Source: Arbacia lixula
Taxonomy: Eukaryota; Echinodermata; Echinoidea; Arbacioida; Arbaciidae
Assembly: GCA_963669155.1 (NCBI GenBank)
Contig: OZ022576.1
Span: forward strand, 529,001 to 593,000
Direction of reading: 5' to 3'
Length of the DNA stretch: 64,000 bases
A program made the translations under genes and the position numbers. Below the pieces are notes generated by a model. It made no database searches. It saw only the letters and a program-made list of their open reading frames with translations, and was not told the DNA's origin. Shown piece by piece: positions 15,113 to 26,500 of this stretch (positions within the stretch are counted from its first letter, which is position 1; each line of letters starts with the position of its first letter).

Positions 15113-17173
15113 CTCTCTCTTTCCCCCCTCTCTTTCCCTACATATATTTATACCACATATGTCATCACGAGAGTGACACACGAAAGGGGCGTGATATTAC
15201 AGTAAAGGCTGGGTACGTTTACTAGATTAATGGTGCTATGTGCTATGTGCTATTTCTGTTCAAGGTATGAAAAGGAGCAAATATTAGTGAAACTTTCTTG
15301 TGGTTCGAAATCCTTGGGATAATACCAAAAAGCCTGTGTCATGTATGTGGAAATGTCTTATCATGCATATACCCGACCATGTAATGATCTCCAAATGGCA
15401 AAATATAGATTTAAAAAGAAAAAGAAATAAACGAAGGTAATTGAGGGCGACTTTCATCTCCAAGAATGACATTTCCCCCAAAGCACCCAAGTTTTTCCGT
15501 CCATTGATGAGGAAAAGTGCATTTCCAAACGACAGAGGAAACTCCTGCTTGACAATGCTTGAGAAGACGGAAGGAAGCGGGTGCCTGTGTCCACAGCTCT
15601 TTATTTCCGCCCTCTAACGGCCGCCGCGGCTTAGGTGCGGTGACGTGCGAGAAGTTAGACCTAGTTATTCAAGGACGGGCGGTTTGGAAGATTTCAGATG
15701 ATCATTTGGTTAATGTTAATCCAGGGAAATAAGGAAATCACGATTCTTGGTACCAGCATATAGTTTTCGCATATCATTTTCACATTTCCTGCATGAGTGA
15801 GGGCGTAAAGGATTATGTTTAGAGAAAAGTTACAGTTTTGTTTTCCTTTGCGGTGGAAACAATGGTCCAACCGTTCGCTCCTTAGATAATACAAATTTCC
15901 ACTTTGTGAGTTGTCATGGGTGAAACATGGTCACAAGTATTCAGTGTCATCAATCTAGCTAGGTCCATGCACAGACATAAAGAGCATTTAACGTTCATAT
16001 TTTCTATTTAAAAAGGACGTTGAAGTACAAGAAAGAGATTTTAAATCCACATTTATGGCTTTTATTCTGTGCACATCTCGAAGTTTTATTAAAGAGTTAG
16101 CAAAACATCGATCTCATTTTGTTTTTCTATGTGTCCCTCTTAGTCTTAGTGAAAATTCTATTCCCAATATCTCTATACCCTATCCCCATGGTAACGGCTG
16201 CCGTGTCTCTTCCTGTATCTCCTCGTAGACGTGAACGAGTACGAGCTGCCGTTCAGCCGCAGCCTGGGTGAACGGAGAGCGAGTCTGGAGATGATGAAGA
16301 CTCTGGTTGTGCTCAGGAGAGAACGGCCGCCCATCACTGATGACTGGCTTAGAAACCAGGTACCGTATGGCCCACCGCTCTTGTGTTTAACACATTGGAA
16401 ACTGCGTCTTTTGCGGATTTAACATTTATACATTTATACATTTAAAACATGATAAAGATGCATCATAATAAACAGTATAAATTTCTGAGCACGGTGCATC
16501 ATTTTTTTTTTTTTTAGTTAAGTAACATATCACACCTTTGTCTTAATGGTTCAAAGCGAAATAGATGCGAATGATCTCTAAATCTATAATTTGGCTACAT
16601 GGTGGAAATGCTTATATCACACCTTTGCACTTCAAATAACTGTCAATTTTGTTCTAAATCATATTTCCGTCAAATCTATTATCCTGACATATAATACCTT
16701 TATAATAATTTGTGTATTTTCATCCTTTTTAGACGATAAAAATTTCTCTCAATAAACACTATGTAGAAACAAAAAGTAAAACTGTTGGTAACACCATGTG
16801 GTTGTATTCTTTCAACATGTTCAAGGTGGCATTTTGGTAACTCTCTCTTTCCTTTGCTTTAATTTGTTCACACTTTATTATCTGAAAGATTGCAACCATG
16901 CGGTAGTGGAGCCAACTAAAATGTCTTGATTATATTAATGAATACACTCTCACCATAGAAACCTTCAAACTATATTGTTTTCTTTGTATGTAGGGTCTGA
17001 CGATCATCAAGAATACGATCGTAGACTGCTGGGACGAGGACCCTGAGGCGAGGCTGACGGCGTCCTGCGTGGAGGCGCGCTTCCAGGAACTCATGCTTTG
17101 GCACGAGGGAGAGCCGCATGGACAGTCCTTCTACACCAGCAGGGGGCGCAGAGGCAGGACCACGCTGGTCTAG
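4341..17173 (+). CDS. TGFBR2: TGF-beta receptor type II (Ser/Thr kinase receptor), six exons, 5' end not located
   Basis: Type II TGF-beta receptors bind ligand at the cell surface and phosphorylate the type I receptor, starting SMAD signalling. Coding exons by GT/AG junctions and frame: 4341-4576, 5001-5166, 5984-6828, 13394-13535, 16229-16359, 16994-17173, giving about 566 residues, close to the 567 of human TGFBR2. Numbering from the first codon (4340): signal-like hydrophobic stretch 1-15, cysteine-rich ectodomain ending in CICVSDGCN (about 95-105), transmembrane helix about 154-180, glycine loop GKGRFGAV 243-250, catalytic lysine K269 in [12 protein letters not shown] with D377, DFG with D395, then GTPRYMSPE. 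The stretch [16 protein letters not shown] and the following ESFKQMD...LWEITSRCN resemble TGFBR2 more than ACVR2 or BMPR2 as known from those families. The initiator exon is uncertain: a pyrimidine tract and AG end at 4340, so a short upstream exon probably supplies the Met. The C-terminal tail does not resemble the human one. Confidence 0.93.
4904..4973. mobile_element. Very small TTAA-flanked hairpin in a TGFBR2 intron
   Basis: CCCTCCCAGTAC at the left and GTACTGAGAGGG at the right form imperfect inverted ends, flanked by TTAA at 4900-4903 and 4974-4977. It is only 70 bp. It ends 27 bp before the exon at 5001, so it lies where branch-point sequence is expected. Confidence 0.45.
5001..5166 (+). 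CDS. TGFBR2: TGFBR2 coding exon: end of cysteine-rich ectodomain
   Basis: Acceptor gtgtccacag and donor gtaatc bound the exon; it starts in phase 0 and ends in phase 1. It encodes the CICVSDGCN cysteine signature that closes the three-finger ligand-binding fold of these receptors, followed by a Thr/Pro/Ser-rich stalk ([20 protein letters not shown]) next to the membrane. Confidence 0.88.
5984..6828 (+). CDS. TGFBR2: TGFBR2 coding exon: transmembrane helix and most of the kinase domain
   Basis: Acceptor tcttgttccccag ends at 5983 and donor gtaagc starts at 6829; phase 1 in, phase 0 out. It encodes a GGGGEGKG linker, the membrane helix, a juxtamembrane region, the ATP loop, the catalytic lysine, [11 protein letters not shown] and [10 protein letters not shown], ending at LANSGQ. 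This 845-bp exon is GC-rich in third positions compared with the AT-rich introns around it. Confidence 0.95.
6829..13393 (+). other. TGFBR2 intron, 6.6 kb
   Basis: Between the kinase exon and the activation-segment exon. Open frames on the minus strand at 9205-9570 (121 aa) and 11620-11994 (124 aa) show no recognised domain and are probably chance. A G run lies at 12150-12163. The 3' end carries an ATG/ATT/AGT trinucleotide tract. Confidence 0.75.
13098..13318 (+). repeat. Compound trinucleotide microsatellite (ATG, ATT, AGT)
   Basis: ATG-type repeats at 13098-13140, ATT at about 13153-13183, AGT at 13184-13292 (about 36 units, one AAT interruption at 13226-13228), then ATT again. It ends about 75 bp before the TGFBR2 acceptor at 13393. 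Confidence 0.95.
13394..13535 (+). CDS. TGFBR2: TGFBR2 coding exon: activation segment and start of the kinase C-lobe
   Basis: Encodes [18 protein letters not shown]...[12 protein letters not shown], joined in frame to LANSGQ of the previous exon; ends in phase 1 at caaag before gtacgg. The APE-type motif is SPE. The preceding intron (6829-13393, 6.6 kb) ends in a long trinucleotide repeat about 100 bp before this acceptor. Confidence 0.94.
14533..14700 (+). repeat. CA microsatellite
   Basis: Almost pure CA from 14550 to 14627, then CGCA units and a second CA run. It produces long false frames of His-Thr or Cys-Val on the two strands. Confidence 0.95.
15031..15120 (+). repeat. Poly-C and CT microsatellite
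   Basis: C runs at 15031-15043 and 15050-15060, then about 25 CT units to 15110. Confidence 0.95.
16229..16359 (+). CDS. TGFBR2: TGFBR2 coding exon: kinase C-lobe
   Basis: Acceptor tcctgtatctcctcgtag, donor gtaccg. The split codon G|AC restores D, then VNEYELPF...[14 protein letters not shown], which aligns with the VKDYEPPF...RGRPEIPSFW region of vertebrate TGFBR2. Phase 1 in, phase 0 out. Confidence 0.92.
16994..17173 (+). CDS. TGFBR2: TGFBR2 last coding exon: end of kinase domain and C-terminal tail
   Basis: Begins after tctttgtatgtag, encodes [22 protein letters not shown] (the conserved end of the kinase, with the buried Arg) and a tail [20 protein letters not shown], then TAG at 17171-17173. 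The tail-coding DNA is repeated in degenerate form three more times in the 3' UTR (to 17394). Confidence 0.93.
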   Translation, partial: GLTIIKNTIVDCWDEDPEARLTASCVEARFQELMLWHEGEPHGQSFYTSRGRRGRTTLV

Positions 17174-17394
17174 ACTAGTTTAGGCTAGTCCGTCTGTAAC
17201 CATTACATGGACAAGCTTCTACGCGAGCAGGGGACGAGGGGCAAGACCTCACTGGTCTGGACTTCTCTGCTCGCACCCTTGGCTTGGAACTGCTTTTACT
17301 CGAGGAAAGGGTGCACGGGCAGGACCAGGCTGGTTTTGGACCAAGACAGTCCATCTGTAACCATGCAGGGGCAGGATCACGCAGGTCTAGTATA
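17117..17394 (+). repeat. Degenerate tandem repeat overlapping the TGFBR2 stop codon
   Basis: The segment starting catggacagtccttctac at 17117, which codes the last 18 residues and the stop, is echoed at 17206-17262 (catggacaagcttctac... ending ctggtctggac) and in shorter form at 17311-17342 and 17362-17394. The linker gtccgtctgtaaccat (17188) recurs as gtccatctgtaaccat (17349). Confidence 0.65.
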
Positions 17395-18135
17395 GGCCTA
17401 ACCACATGGTGCCAGAAAGACCTTCATGACTGCTTGATGAATAACTTGTGGCAGTGAATGAACAGCAAATACTTGGGTTGTTTGATAATTCACTGAGGAT
17501 TTGAGCATCAATCCGGCGGCACTGTGCTGCACCGTCTTGCAAAACACCATATTTGGTCAACCCTCATCAATCTGGTTGAACACGCAAGTCATCAGCTAAA
17601 ATCTACCATGCAGTTCGCAGGATTAGTGACATTACCCTTCGACATTGCAAACGAGAAAAAAAAAATTGTTGCATGATGTGTAGGCCTCCCGTTGCGAGCA
17701 TAATGTTCCTTCATGTTATATAACGCATAGGCCTATAGCGGATATTGGTAAAACACAAATAACAGAAGACTAGGTATAGACATTTATGAAAATGTGCCTT
17801 GGCATTGGCTGTGGAAAATGAACCATGTGCGTCTACGGAAGTCTGGAAGGACATGGAATGCGCAACGGATGTTCAGGTCTTAAGCAGTAATTTCAAACAT
17901 TTCCTATGAGGTGATGATGGATAAACTCCTTGCTTCTACAATCATGACAATTAGGTTATGTGTGACTTGTAAGACATCAGGTACTTCTGATAAAAGAACA
18001 TGAAGTCACTGGCATATATAAATCAAAGGGGAATAGAAAATTCGTCAGCGTATGTTGTTGCAATAGAAAGTGGAATAAAAAAAGAGGTGTGCACCGTTTG
18101 TGGATCCTGGACCTAACAATGAGCAATGTAATAAA
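17174..18135 (+). other. Probable TGFBR2 3' untranslated region with candidate poly(A) signals
   Basis: No reading frame of note. AATAAA occurs at 18074-18079 and 18130-18135, and either could end the TGFBR2 transcript. The first 220 bases hold imperfect copies of the final coding segment. The true cleavage site cannot be set from sequence alone. Confidence 0.35.
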
Positions 18136-19739
18136 TCCTTTGCAATGAAAACGCCTTGCGCTCTGATCGTCACTCTTGGACGTTTCATCTGTTATGAATT
18201 AAAAGCGAAGGGTTGAAAGTTATGTGAGGAAAACACTGCTCACAATGCCGGAAAGAAGTTAACCACCTAAGAAGGCTGCAGTCCTGAGCTCAGGTTATAT
18301 CCCTGCTGTACACAATTAATCAACAAAGGCTCGACGGTATATTAGCTTAAATACGATGTACAATAGTGTATAAACTTATTGGATGTATATTTTCTCATTG
18401 TAAAAACGGACATATTTCAGTCTTGTATATACAGAATAGTATAATGTATATCGCTGCATGCAATAATGGCTATTTAAAGAAGATGGCATAAGGAGAAGAG
18501 AGTTGATGCTCTGATTTCGAACATGGTGCTATACCTTTTTTCTTTTTTTTTTGGAATGGAAAACCACATAAGTTAAAACATGAATATATTTCAAATTGTC
18601 ATAAATTGTATATTTTATCATTCCTAAAATATATTTCTTAAGTGTACCCCCTCCTCTCTCTTCCTTCTATTCTTTGTATTTTATATGTAAATTTCTCTCT
18701 TTACTTCTCTTTAAAATCCATTTCGTTTATAAAATGCTGCTCAAGTAGGCCAAATAACTTGTGTTTTCGGTGAATTATATCTTCAGTCACAGGCATACAG
18801 GATTAACTGTTGTGTAACATGTTAATTTCCATGATGATAACAGTTATTTAACTATGTTGATAAATATCTTTACATGTGCCTTCCAATACTTTAATTTTGG
18901 ATCTTCATTGAGCAGAACAAAGAGTTCATAGACAAATATTTTGAGAAAGTTTTGAGTGTGTTGGTTGCAAAGGCAACAGAGACCTATTTGTATATATTGA
19001 TGCAGTGCAATATAATGTTTATTTTGATTTGTATCAAATTAATGATTTTTATCTATGCAAACCCATACCTGTTTTGATTATTAACCAAAATGAACGGACC
19101 ACGTTGATATGAACTGGCATGTGAAGATAATTTTTTTGTGAGGAATGTCACGATACAAGGTATACTCGTAAAACTAACATTGTGTATAAAATCAATGCTG
19201 TACACATTGCACTGCATTAAACGTGTCGACAGAAATGACTTGCAAATTCTCATGAACAAATAAATTCCAATAATTGTTTCGATCATAGATATGATACCGA
19301 TGACCATTACCAGTTTATTAGTAGTCTTTATCTTTTTCAATGAAATGTTGATGTGTAAAAACTATCATGATCATTGTTACATTGGACATTATAAACAGGA
19401 CATCTGAGGCCTTAAATGAAACAATTTCACGACACATCTCCATTCAAGAAATAAGATATTTGATTCCGATCTAAAGAGGGCGTGCTTCCATGATGCTATA
19501 AAATGATATGAGCAGATATATAGCTTCCATATGTAGTGTCTTGTGCTAACTTCTCAAGTAAAACGACCCATATGTGAAGTGAACATGAATTTTCCCTTGG
19601 AGTAAAAAAAAATCACTTATAAAATAATCAGATCAAAAGTAACTTATGATCAACTTCAATTTGTTTTAACATGACTCGTGAAATAGATATACCTGCCTCC
19701 TGACGGCTCCCAACTCATCAAATATGTCTATACGCCACA

Positions 19740-19758
19740 CGTACACGTACACGTACAC

Positions 19759-19834
<76 letters not shown>

Positions 19835-19890
19835 ACACGCACGCACGCACTGCACACACACACACACGCACGCACTTACACAAACAAACA
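19740..19890 (+). repeat. CA microsatellite with ACGT-type flank
   Basis: GTACAC units at 19740-19758, pure CA to about 19827, then CGCA-interrupted CA to 19880. Confidence 0.95.
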
Positions 19891-19987
19891 CGCACATACA
19901 TACATACATATACACACATACATGAACATACATATGCGCACAAGAAAACAACATCTAAACATTAAGTAATGTTTAGTCGTTCAATAT

Positions 19988-20102
19988 GGAAAGTGAGAAA
20001 GAGAAAAGGTGTCATGAAGCAGAGATAGGGAGAGAGAGGGGGGGGGGGCATGTGAAGGCAGAGAACGAGGGAGAGTAAGATAAAGAAATAGGAGGGGAAA
20101 CG

Positions 20103-20163
<61 letters not shown>

Positions 20164-20395
20164 TCAGAGAGAGAGAAAGGGAGAGAGAGGGAAGACAGAG
20201 AAAAGGAGAGATTATAAAAAGAGAGAATGGGTGAGAGATAAGACGGGCAGGCGAGGGAAAAGGTAGACAGTTCTAGAGAAAGGGGCGACCATAAGGGGGA
20301 AGTAAAGAGAGAAAATGAGTCAGAGTGAGAGACAGAGAAGACATGGGGAGTGAGAGAAAGGGAAAAGCAGAAAGGAAAGACAAAGTAACAAATTA
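19988..20395 (+). repeat. Long purine-rich tract with GA core
   Basis: About 400 bp very rich in A and G on the + strand. A pure GA array lies at about 20110-20160 and a G run at 20039-20048. Such polypurine tracts can form triplex DNA. Confidence 0.85.
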
Positions 20396-22823
20396 AGGAT
20401 GATTATGGGGTATTATGAGAGCAGAGAAATAAATGTCAGCACAAAACATATATATGAAAAAAAATCCAGTAGATTAGCAGCCGAATCTACTCAACGTGAT
20501 TCACCCACGCTCAAGATTACCACAGAATTGGATTGGACGTTACTGCCTCGGGCGTTGAAACGGGTGGCAAAATTCTACATGTCTTGCTATAGCTCATTCT
20601 GATTTTCACCTATTCCAATTTTGTTTGAAGTCCTCAATCCCACAGCCACGAGATTCATCAATTAAAATCTGCAATAAAATACCGTAATAAAGGATTAGCA
20701 TTTGAAAGAGTGTTTAGTTTCGAGCTTAGCAGATTGTCTCCCGTGTGTAGTTGCACACATCAATCGATGCACTACTAGTACCGTACATTATATTCAAACC
20801 ACTCCAAAGACAAGAACAGACAGCAACTAATTGCGAGTTCATTGTGAAAAAAACCTCATCTAATTTATTCTGGACTAAACAACAAGTTCTGCTGCACAGT
20901 TATAATACATGTATTTGGAACAGAAGGTAATAAATGACTGCAGAGTGTACATCATAGAAGTGTATTCATCCAATAAACAATCATCACAAGACGTCATAGC
21001 AGAATATTATTCCAAAACAAGTGTTGATTTTAGATTATGGTTACTAACTTTTCTTGAGATCTGTAACTTTCTTTTTGAGCTAACCCCATGTGAGAGTAAA
21101 CCTTCAAAATATAAAGTTAGAAAGTTGTCTTGTTCCTCGTGAACATCGCGTCTTCTTGTCAATATCTGATGTGATATCAAGGAGAGAGAAGGAAAGGAGT
21201 AAGAAGTGGAGAGGAACCACAAGTCTGGAGAAGGAACATGGACCTTGTGTGTCTGCTGTGAGATAGAGAAGGGGGAGAGTGGACAGAGAAAGAAGGAAAG
21301 GTAAAGAGCTCAGAAGTCTTAAGAAGAGATAGGAGCCTAGCTAGCGTGTCTGTGGGTGAGGAGACAGGAAGTCAGCACCTTGAGTCACAGTCGGAGCTGA
21401 GCCCTTTTGGGAAGGACGGTAAATTAAACCAAAACATAAACCTGGATCCAACAGACCGCTTGGCAAGCCCATAGGGAGCTCGGGAAGAGAAAACAACTCC
21501 CATCCTGCAAGATGAGTTGGACTTTTCTCTTCTCTTCCTCTCCCCCATCAAGCAAAGTGAATCGTCGTAATTCCTGCCAGGGCCAGGGGTAAACAACTCA
21601 GCTTTAAAGCTCATCATCCAGTTTGGAACATGCAGAGGATTAAATATTGTATGTCTATTCAACAGTTTGGATACTGGTATACATGATCTTCAAAGAACTT
21701 CAAGGATGAATTCTGACTTTTGTTGGTTCTTTTTTAATGATATAAATCCACCTTCACCACCAACATGACCTACTGCAGTGATAAATAGCAGATGCTTATA
21801 CATGTATTGCTAACTCTTCCTGATAAAATACTATATTTCTCATGTCAGAAAAGATACCATTTGGGATAAAAGTGATATATTTAAAATGGGCTCATTACAT
21901 TTTGTGGCCCATTTCCAATTGCAATGTTTTCTCACAATACATCTGGATTTAACAATATCTCACCAAGTCGTATTTCACACCTTAATCAATTGATCAGCTT
22001 TAAGGTCAGGAGATATCTGCAACATATCCCCCACTCATTGTGGTCACACAGGGGTAACCTGAAGACAGATGGTAGATCAAGATAGCAAGATGAACTGCTT
22101 CAAACAGTCTTGACTGGGTGCCAAATGTTTGTAAGAAAGAAATACTTGGCAAATCATTTAGCAGGATGGGAGCAGCCTTACCCATGGTACTCCTCCACCA
22201 AGAATGTATGTTCTTTGTTTATCATGCAGAAACACATGTCTGAATAGAGATGTCCATGAGCTACCTACCTTTTGGAACATTGTAGTGTTGATAGGTATGA
22301 ACGCCTATGTTACACATCAAGCATGACTCTTTGTAGTCAAGACAGTCTGGGAAATCATGGAACTCTTAAAACACATGTACATGTAGCTCTCAAAGTCATG
22401 AACTCCATAAATGAGAATGAGGCTTGATACCCATGTAGGAAATGTCACCTTGTTTTTACTCTCACAGTTATTATTTTCTTAGTGCTACCATGTAAACAAA
22501 ACATTGTTACAAATATACAATATACAAAGGCAGTTCAGAACTGCTCGATTACACTAACACATACATGTATCTCCGTCTCTTGATCTGCTGCCTGGGCTAA
22601 GCCTGCATGTTCACTCATATCATGCAACACTGGTAACCTGCAATGTCTTGAAATGTGGGGTCCCCACTTCAAAGCTATCAGTGTACATTTTTAATATCTT
22701 ATTTCACTGTTACAAGAACGCTTGATGTGCACTTTTTCTCTTTAAACAAACACAGAAAAAAGAAGGCCTTTAGCATCTACACAACATACAGTACATACAT
22801 CATTATTCATCGAGAAGCAACAT

Positions 22824-22829
22824 TTTATT
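22824..22829 (-). terminator. Candidate PSMA2 poly(A) signal
   Basis: AATAAA on the minus strand about 605 bp after the stop codon. It is one of several A/T-rich candidates downstream, so the assignment is tentative. Confidence 0.25.
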
Positions 22830-23434
22830 TTGTGATATATTTTACAACTCAAAATAGTTTCATACAGAAAAAAAAATCCCATTATCAGTTAATTTTCAGT
22901 TTACACTGGTTTTTCAGTAGTGTGATTACTGATAACTGATACAGTCTTCACAAATATGATATAGAACCTGAAAAGATACCCCACAATGAACACAGCCACA
23001 GAAGCAATCACTCTGACTTCCTGCTGGACCAAACATGGTCTGAAGTAACTACCGGTATGTGTGGTTACTACAGTTTTTTGGTCAAGGGTGTTACATAACA
23101 TACCTTAACTGAATGGAATTGCTCTATAAAAGGTTTTGAATAGGCCATTTGCAATAAATACAGTATGCACACTTCATGCATCTCTTCAAACAATATGTTT
23201 CTCATTGTAACCCCAAAGCTTGTCCAAGGTTTTTCAAACTAGATAGATTTAGAGTGCAATCATCTAATGAAACAAAATCGCTGTTGACAGGCGAGAGTTC
23301 AGATGATCGATAACTAGGTGGTCAAGAGGAAAGTTTCCATTAATTTGAATACATAATGAAAATGGCTTATTGATTAAGAGGGATTCAACATGAGCAGGTA
23401 GCAGATCAAGGGATTCATAGATGTGTGATCACTT

Positions 23435-23551
23435 TTAGGCTATTGAGGCGAGGTAATCCTTCACTTCGGAGGGCTGTAGTCTCCTGAATCCAGTCTCATT
23501 GCAGATTCCAATCTCAATGTTGTCTTCATTCATCTGACCTTCAAAGCTCTC
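23435..23551 (-). CDS. PSMA2: PSMA2 exon 5 and stop codon
   Basis: Acceptor ctcttttctcatcttcag. Encodes [19 protein letters not shown]... [18 protein letters not shown] (38 residues) and TAA. Matches the C-terminus of vertebrate PSMA2 closely. Confidence 0.95.
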   Translation of the reverse strand, partial: ESFEGQMNEDNIEIGICNETGFRRLQPSEVKDYLASIA

Positions 23552-26500
23552 CTGAAGATGAGAAAAGAGGTAAGAGAAATGAGAGAAACTTGAGAGAAAC
23601 TCTCATTTCTTGGTACACTCATTGCACTCAAGCATGGCAATGCTGCTTTCTATCAGCATCACATATTTTATACTGTGCATAATGAAAGCAAAGCAAAGCA
23701 GTTTTGCAATCAGCCAATATCTACTTATCATAATTGTGAGTCTAGCTGTTTGTCTTGAAAAGAATACAGGTGACTTACTGTTTGTATAATCATGTTCTCT
23801 GTACAAAAGTTAACCATGTGTATATTTCATCAACACATTAAACAGATTGAGATAAAGAAATGAGAGCAAGTTAAAGAAAAACTAACATTTTTGTAACAGA
23901 CCAACAGACCAACAGACCAACAGACTAACAGGAAAAGTGATCACTAGGTCTCTACCGAACTCCGTTCAGGCGAGACAAAAACTATATGATGCTGGAGCAT
24001 AGTGACCTGGGTCATGTTGCAAATAGGTTTTCACTTTGTAACTTACCGTCAATGGTAACTACCATGGAAAGAGCCAATGAGCTCTCATTATTCCACTTGT
24101 TGCCATGGCAGTTACCATTGATAGTAAATTACAATAATTGAAGACCTATATGCGACCTGGGCATGGTAGGATCTTTTACATTATGATGCAGGACCATCAT
24201 GAAAATCAGTGTTCACACTCGTGAGGCTACCTGTGTACATAAGGCCTTATTAGTATCAAACACAATGCATACCTTGAGTGTGAGGATGGCCGTGTGAACA
24301 GCGTCTTCCAGCTCCATCTCCTCATTGTAGCGTTTCTCCAGGAATGTCTTGCCGCTGATGTGGTTCTTGCCCATGGCTGTGGCCTTCCAGGGGAAGTAGG
24401 CCCCTGACGGGTCGCACTGGAAGAGGTAAGGTCTGGCTTCATCCTCATCCCACCCTGCCACCAGCAGGGACACACCAAATGGCCGTACTCCACTATGGGG
24501 AGAAGGGGATAAGATCCTAGTTATATCAACCAGTTTGATGCGGATAGACACAATGTGTACTTTATAAAGGTATTACATGTAGAGATATCCCTAAGATCAA
24601 CTTCCCAGTGACTGTAATCAAAATTGAGGGAGGTGGTGAGCAAAATTAAAAGATATGAACTCATTCAGGGTTCACAGCATTTCCAGAAAACAAAATTCCC
24701 TGAGTTTTCCCTGATGAAGTGTCAACATTATCCTTGATAATTATTTCAAATCATTTCCGGTTTCACATGTTTTCTCTGTTGTTGCAGTGAACTATTTGCA
24801 GTATAATATGCAACAAAATATAACAGAGTCTGACTGACTACATTTGACTTTGGGACCAATCAAAATTCCCTGACTTTCCCCTGATTTGGGGCACATTTAT
24901 GACTTGAAAAAAGGAAAATAATTTTCTCTGATTTCCTTGATGGCCTTGGAACCCTGTTTTGTTCATATGAACCAGTTTTATGAGGAAAACAAAGGATATT
25001 CATTCTTTTAAAGGGTACAGCATGTACAGATAACCTTCAGATCAATTTATCAGTGACTGCAATTAATTGCAACAAAATGCAATCAGCTCCATGCATGTTT
25101 GCGTGTTAGATGCAATCTCTGACCGCAATTGATTGCAATAAAACGCAATCACCTAGGATGTTGAATGAAGCTCAATTAATCTCAAATGAAGCTCAAAATC
25201 CTTTATTTTGTCTCCTTTACATCAAATTTTTCCATGAATTTGTGAGTCTTTAATGAGCAGAGGCATATGAGGGGGTAATTTTAACAAATGAAGGATTGAG
25301 TACATCATCATATAAAAGTTGTTTTTACCAATACATTACAGACATTGATTTAGTACACACCACACTCCATACACATATTATGTATACTCAAGTGTAGTCT
25401 CACTAGTCTGGATTATTTGATTTGTCTTTCAAGAATATTGGCATGTGTAGGATAAACCTTAACATAGGGCAAACAGATAACAATATATGGACAGCAAATT
25501 CAATAATTGCACTAACAACTTGAGCTTCCTAATGATACCAAATATAGCCACAGCATCATGGCAATAGAGCTAGAGCTATAAGTGATGGTATAGGTCCAAA
25601 CCTTTACCTAAGGAGTATGTAGATCAATGATACTTTCTGGTGACTTGATGGCATAGAGTACCGAAGTGTGATGTCATATGAGTATGTTGTCAAGACAACT
25701 GGTTCTAAATTATGTGGGTAGAACAAGCAGCGAAGATCACAGTGGGGACCCTCATATTCAGGAGTGCCCGAGAGTAGCCCGCTAGATATTGGAGAACTAG
25801 TAAATTTCTCTTGAGAGGGATGTTGTTTAGAACCAGAGATCTGCATAACAATGGGTATGACGACACCACTTTGGTACTAGAAAGAAAGCTATTGAAGGTG
25901 TGTGATCCTCACCCTTTCTGTGTGTATTCCTGCATGACAGAAGCCACCCGTTGCACCAGCTGGGAGGTCGGGATCTGTTCTTGGTATTGCAGGAAGTAAC
26001 TCTGGGCCAGTTTCCTTGCTTGCCTCACCATTAACCTAACAAACACAGAAAACAACAAGAGCAATGCAGTGCCAGATGTTCGTTTTGACCATTATACGAA
26101 ACTAAATATAAACGGGATTCATGTCTGACGGGTAAAAAACAAAGTGCAAGCAATTATTTTTGGCGAAATATGGAGTTCAATATAAGCGCTTTTAATGTCC
26201 GTGGATCAACATCAAACTCCCGACTTTTATTTTTGCCAATATACCGAGCTAAATATTAGCACTATTATTGGTAAAAAAGAAACTGCTAACAATTACTTTG
26301 GGGGAAATACGGAGCTAAATATTAGTGCTATTATTGTCCACGGGTCAGAAACAACTGCCGACTTTCATATAAGTAAAAAAAAAGTCGCCCCCATGAATTA
26401 AGAGTAGCCCCTGTTCCTTTATTTAAAAGAAGTAATTGCTTTGTACATGAACATTAAATCTGAGCATGGATGATAAATAAAAAAAAAAAAATAATTGCCT

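Larger units (their letters stand above)
13536..16228 (+). other. TGFBR2 intron, 2.7 kb, with CA and CT microsatellites
   Basis: Holds a CA array at about 14533-14700 with GCAC interruptions and a C-run/CT array at 15031-15120. No coding sequence recognised. Confidence 0.75.
18136..23434. other. Intergenic region between convergent TGFBR2 and PSMA2
   Basis: AT-rich, with a CA array (19760-19830), a purine-rich tract (19988-20395) and no recognised coding sequence. The PSMA2 3' UTR probably covers the last several hundred bases. Confidence 0.7.

Noticed and set aside
23895..23932. CRISPR-like short tandem units (ccaacaga)
   Set aside because: Four 8-bp units with no spacers in a eukaryotic intron; a simple tandem repeat.
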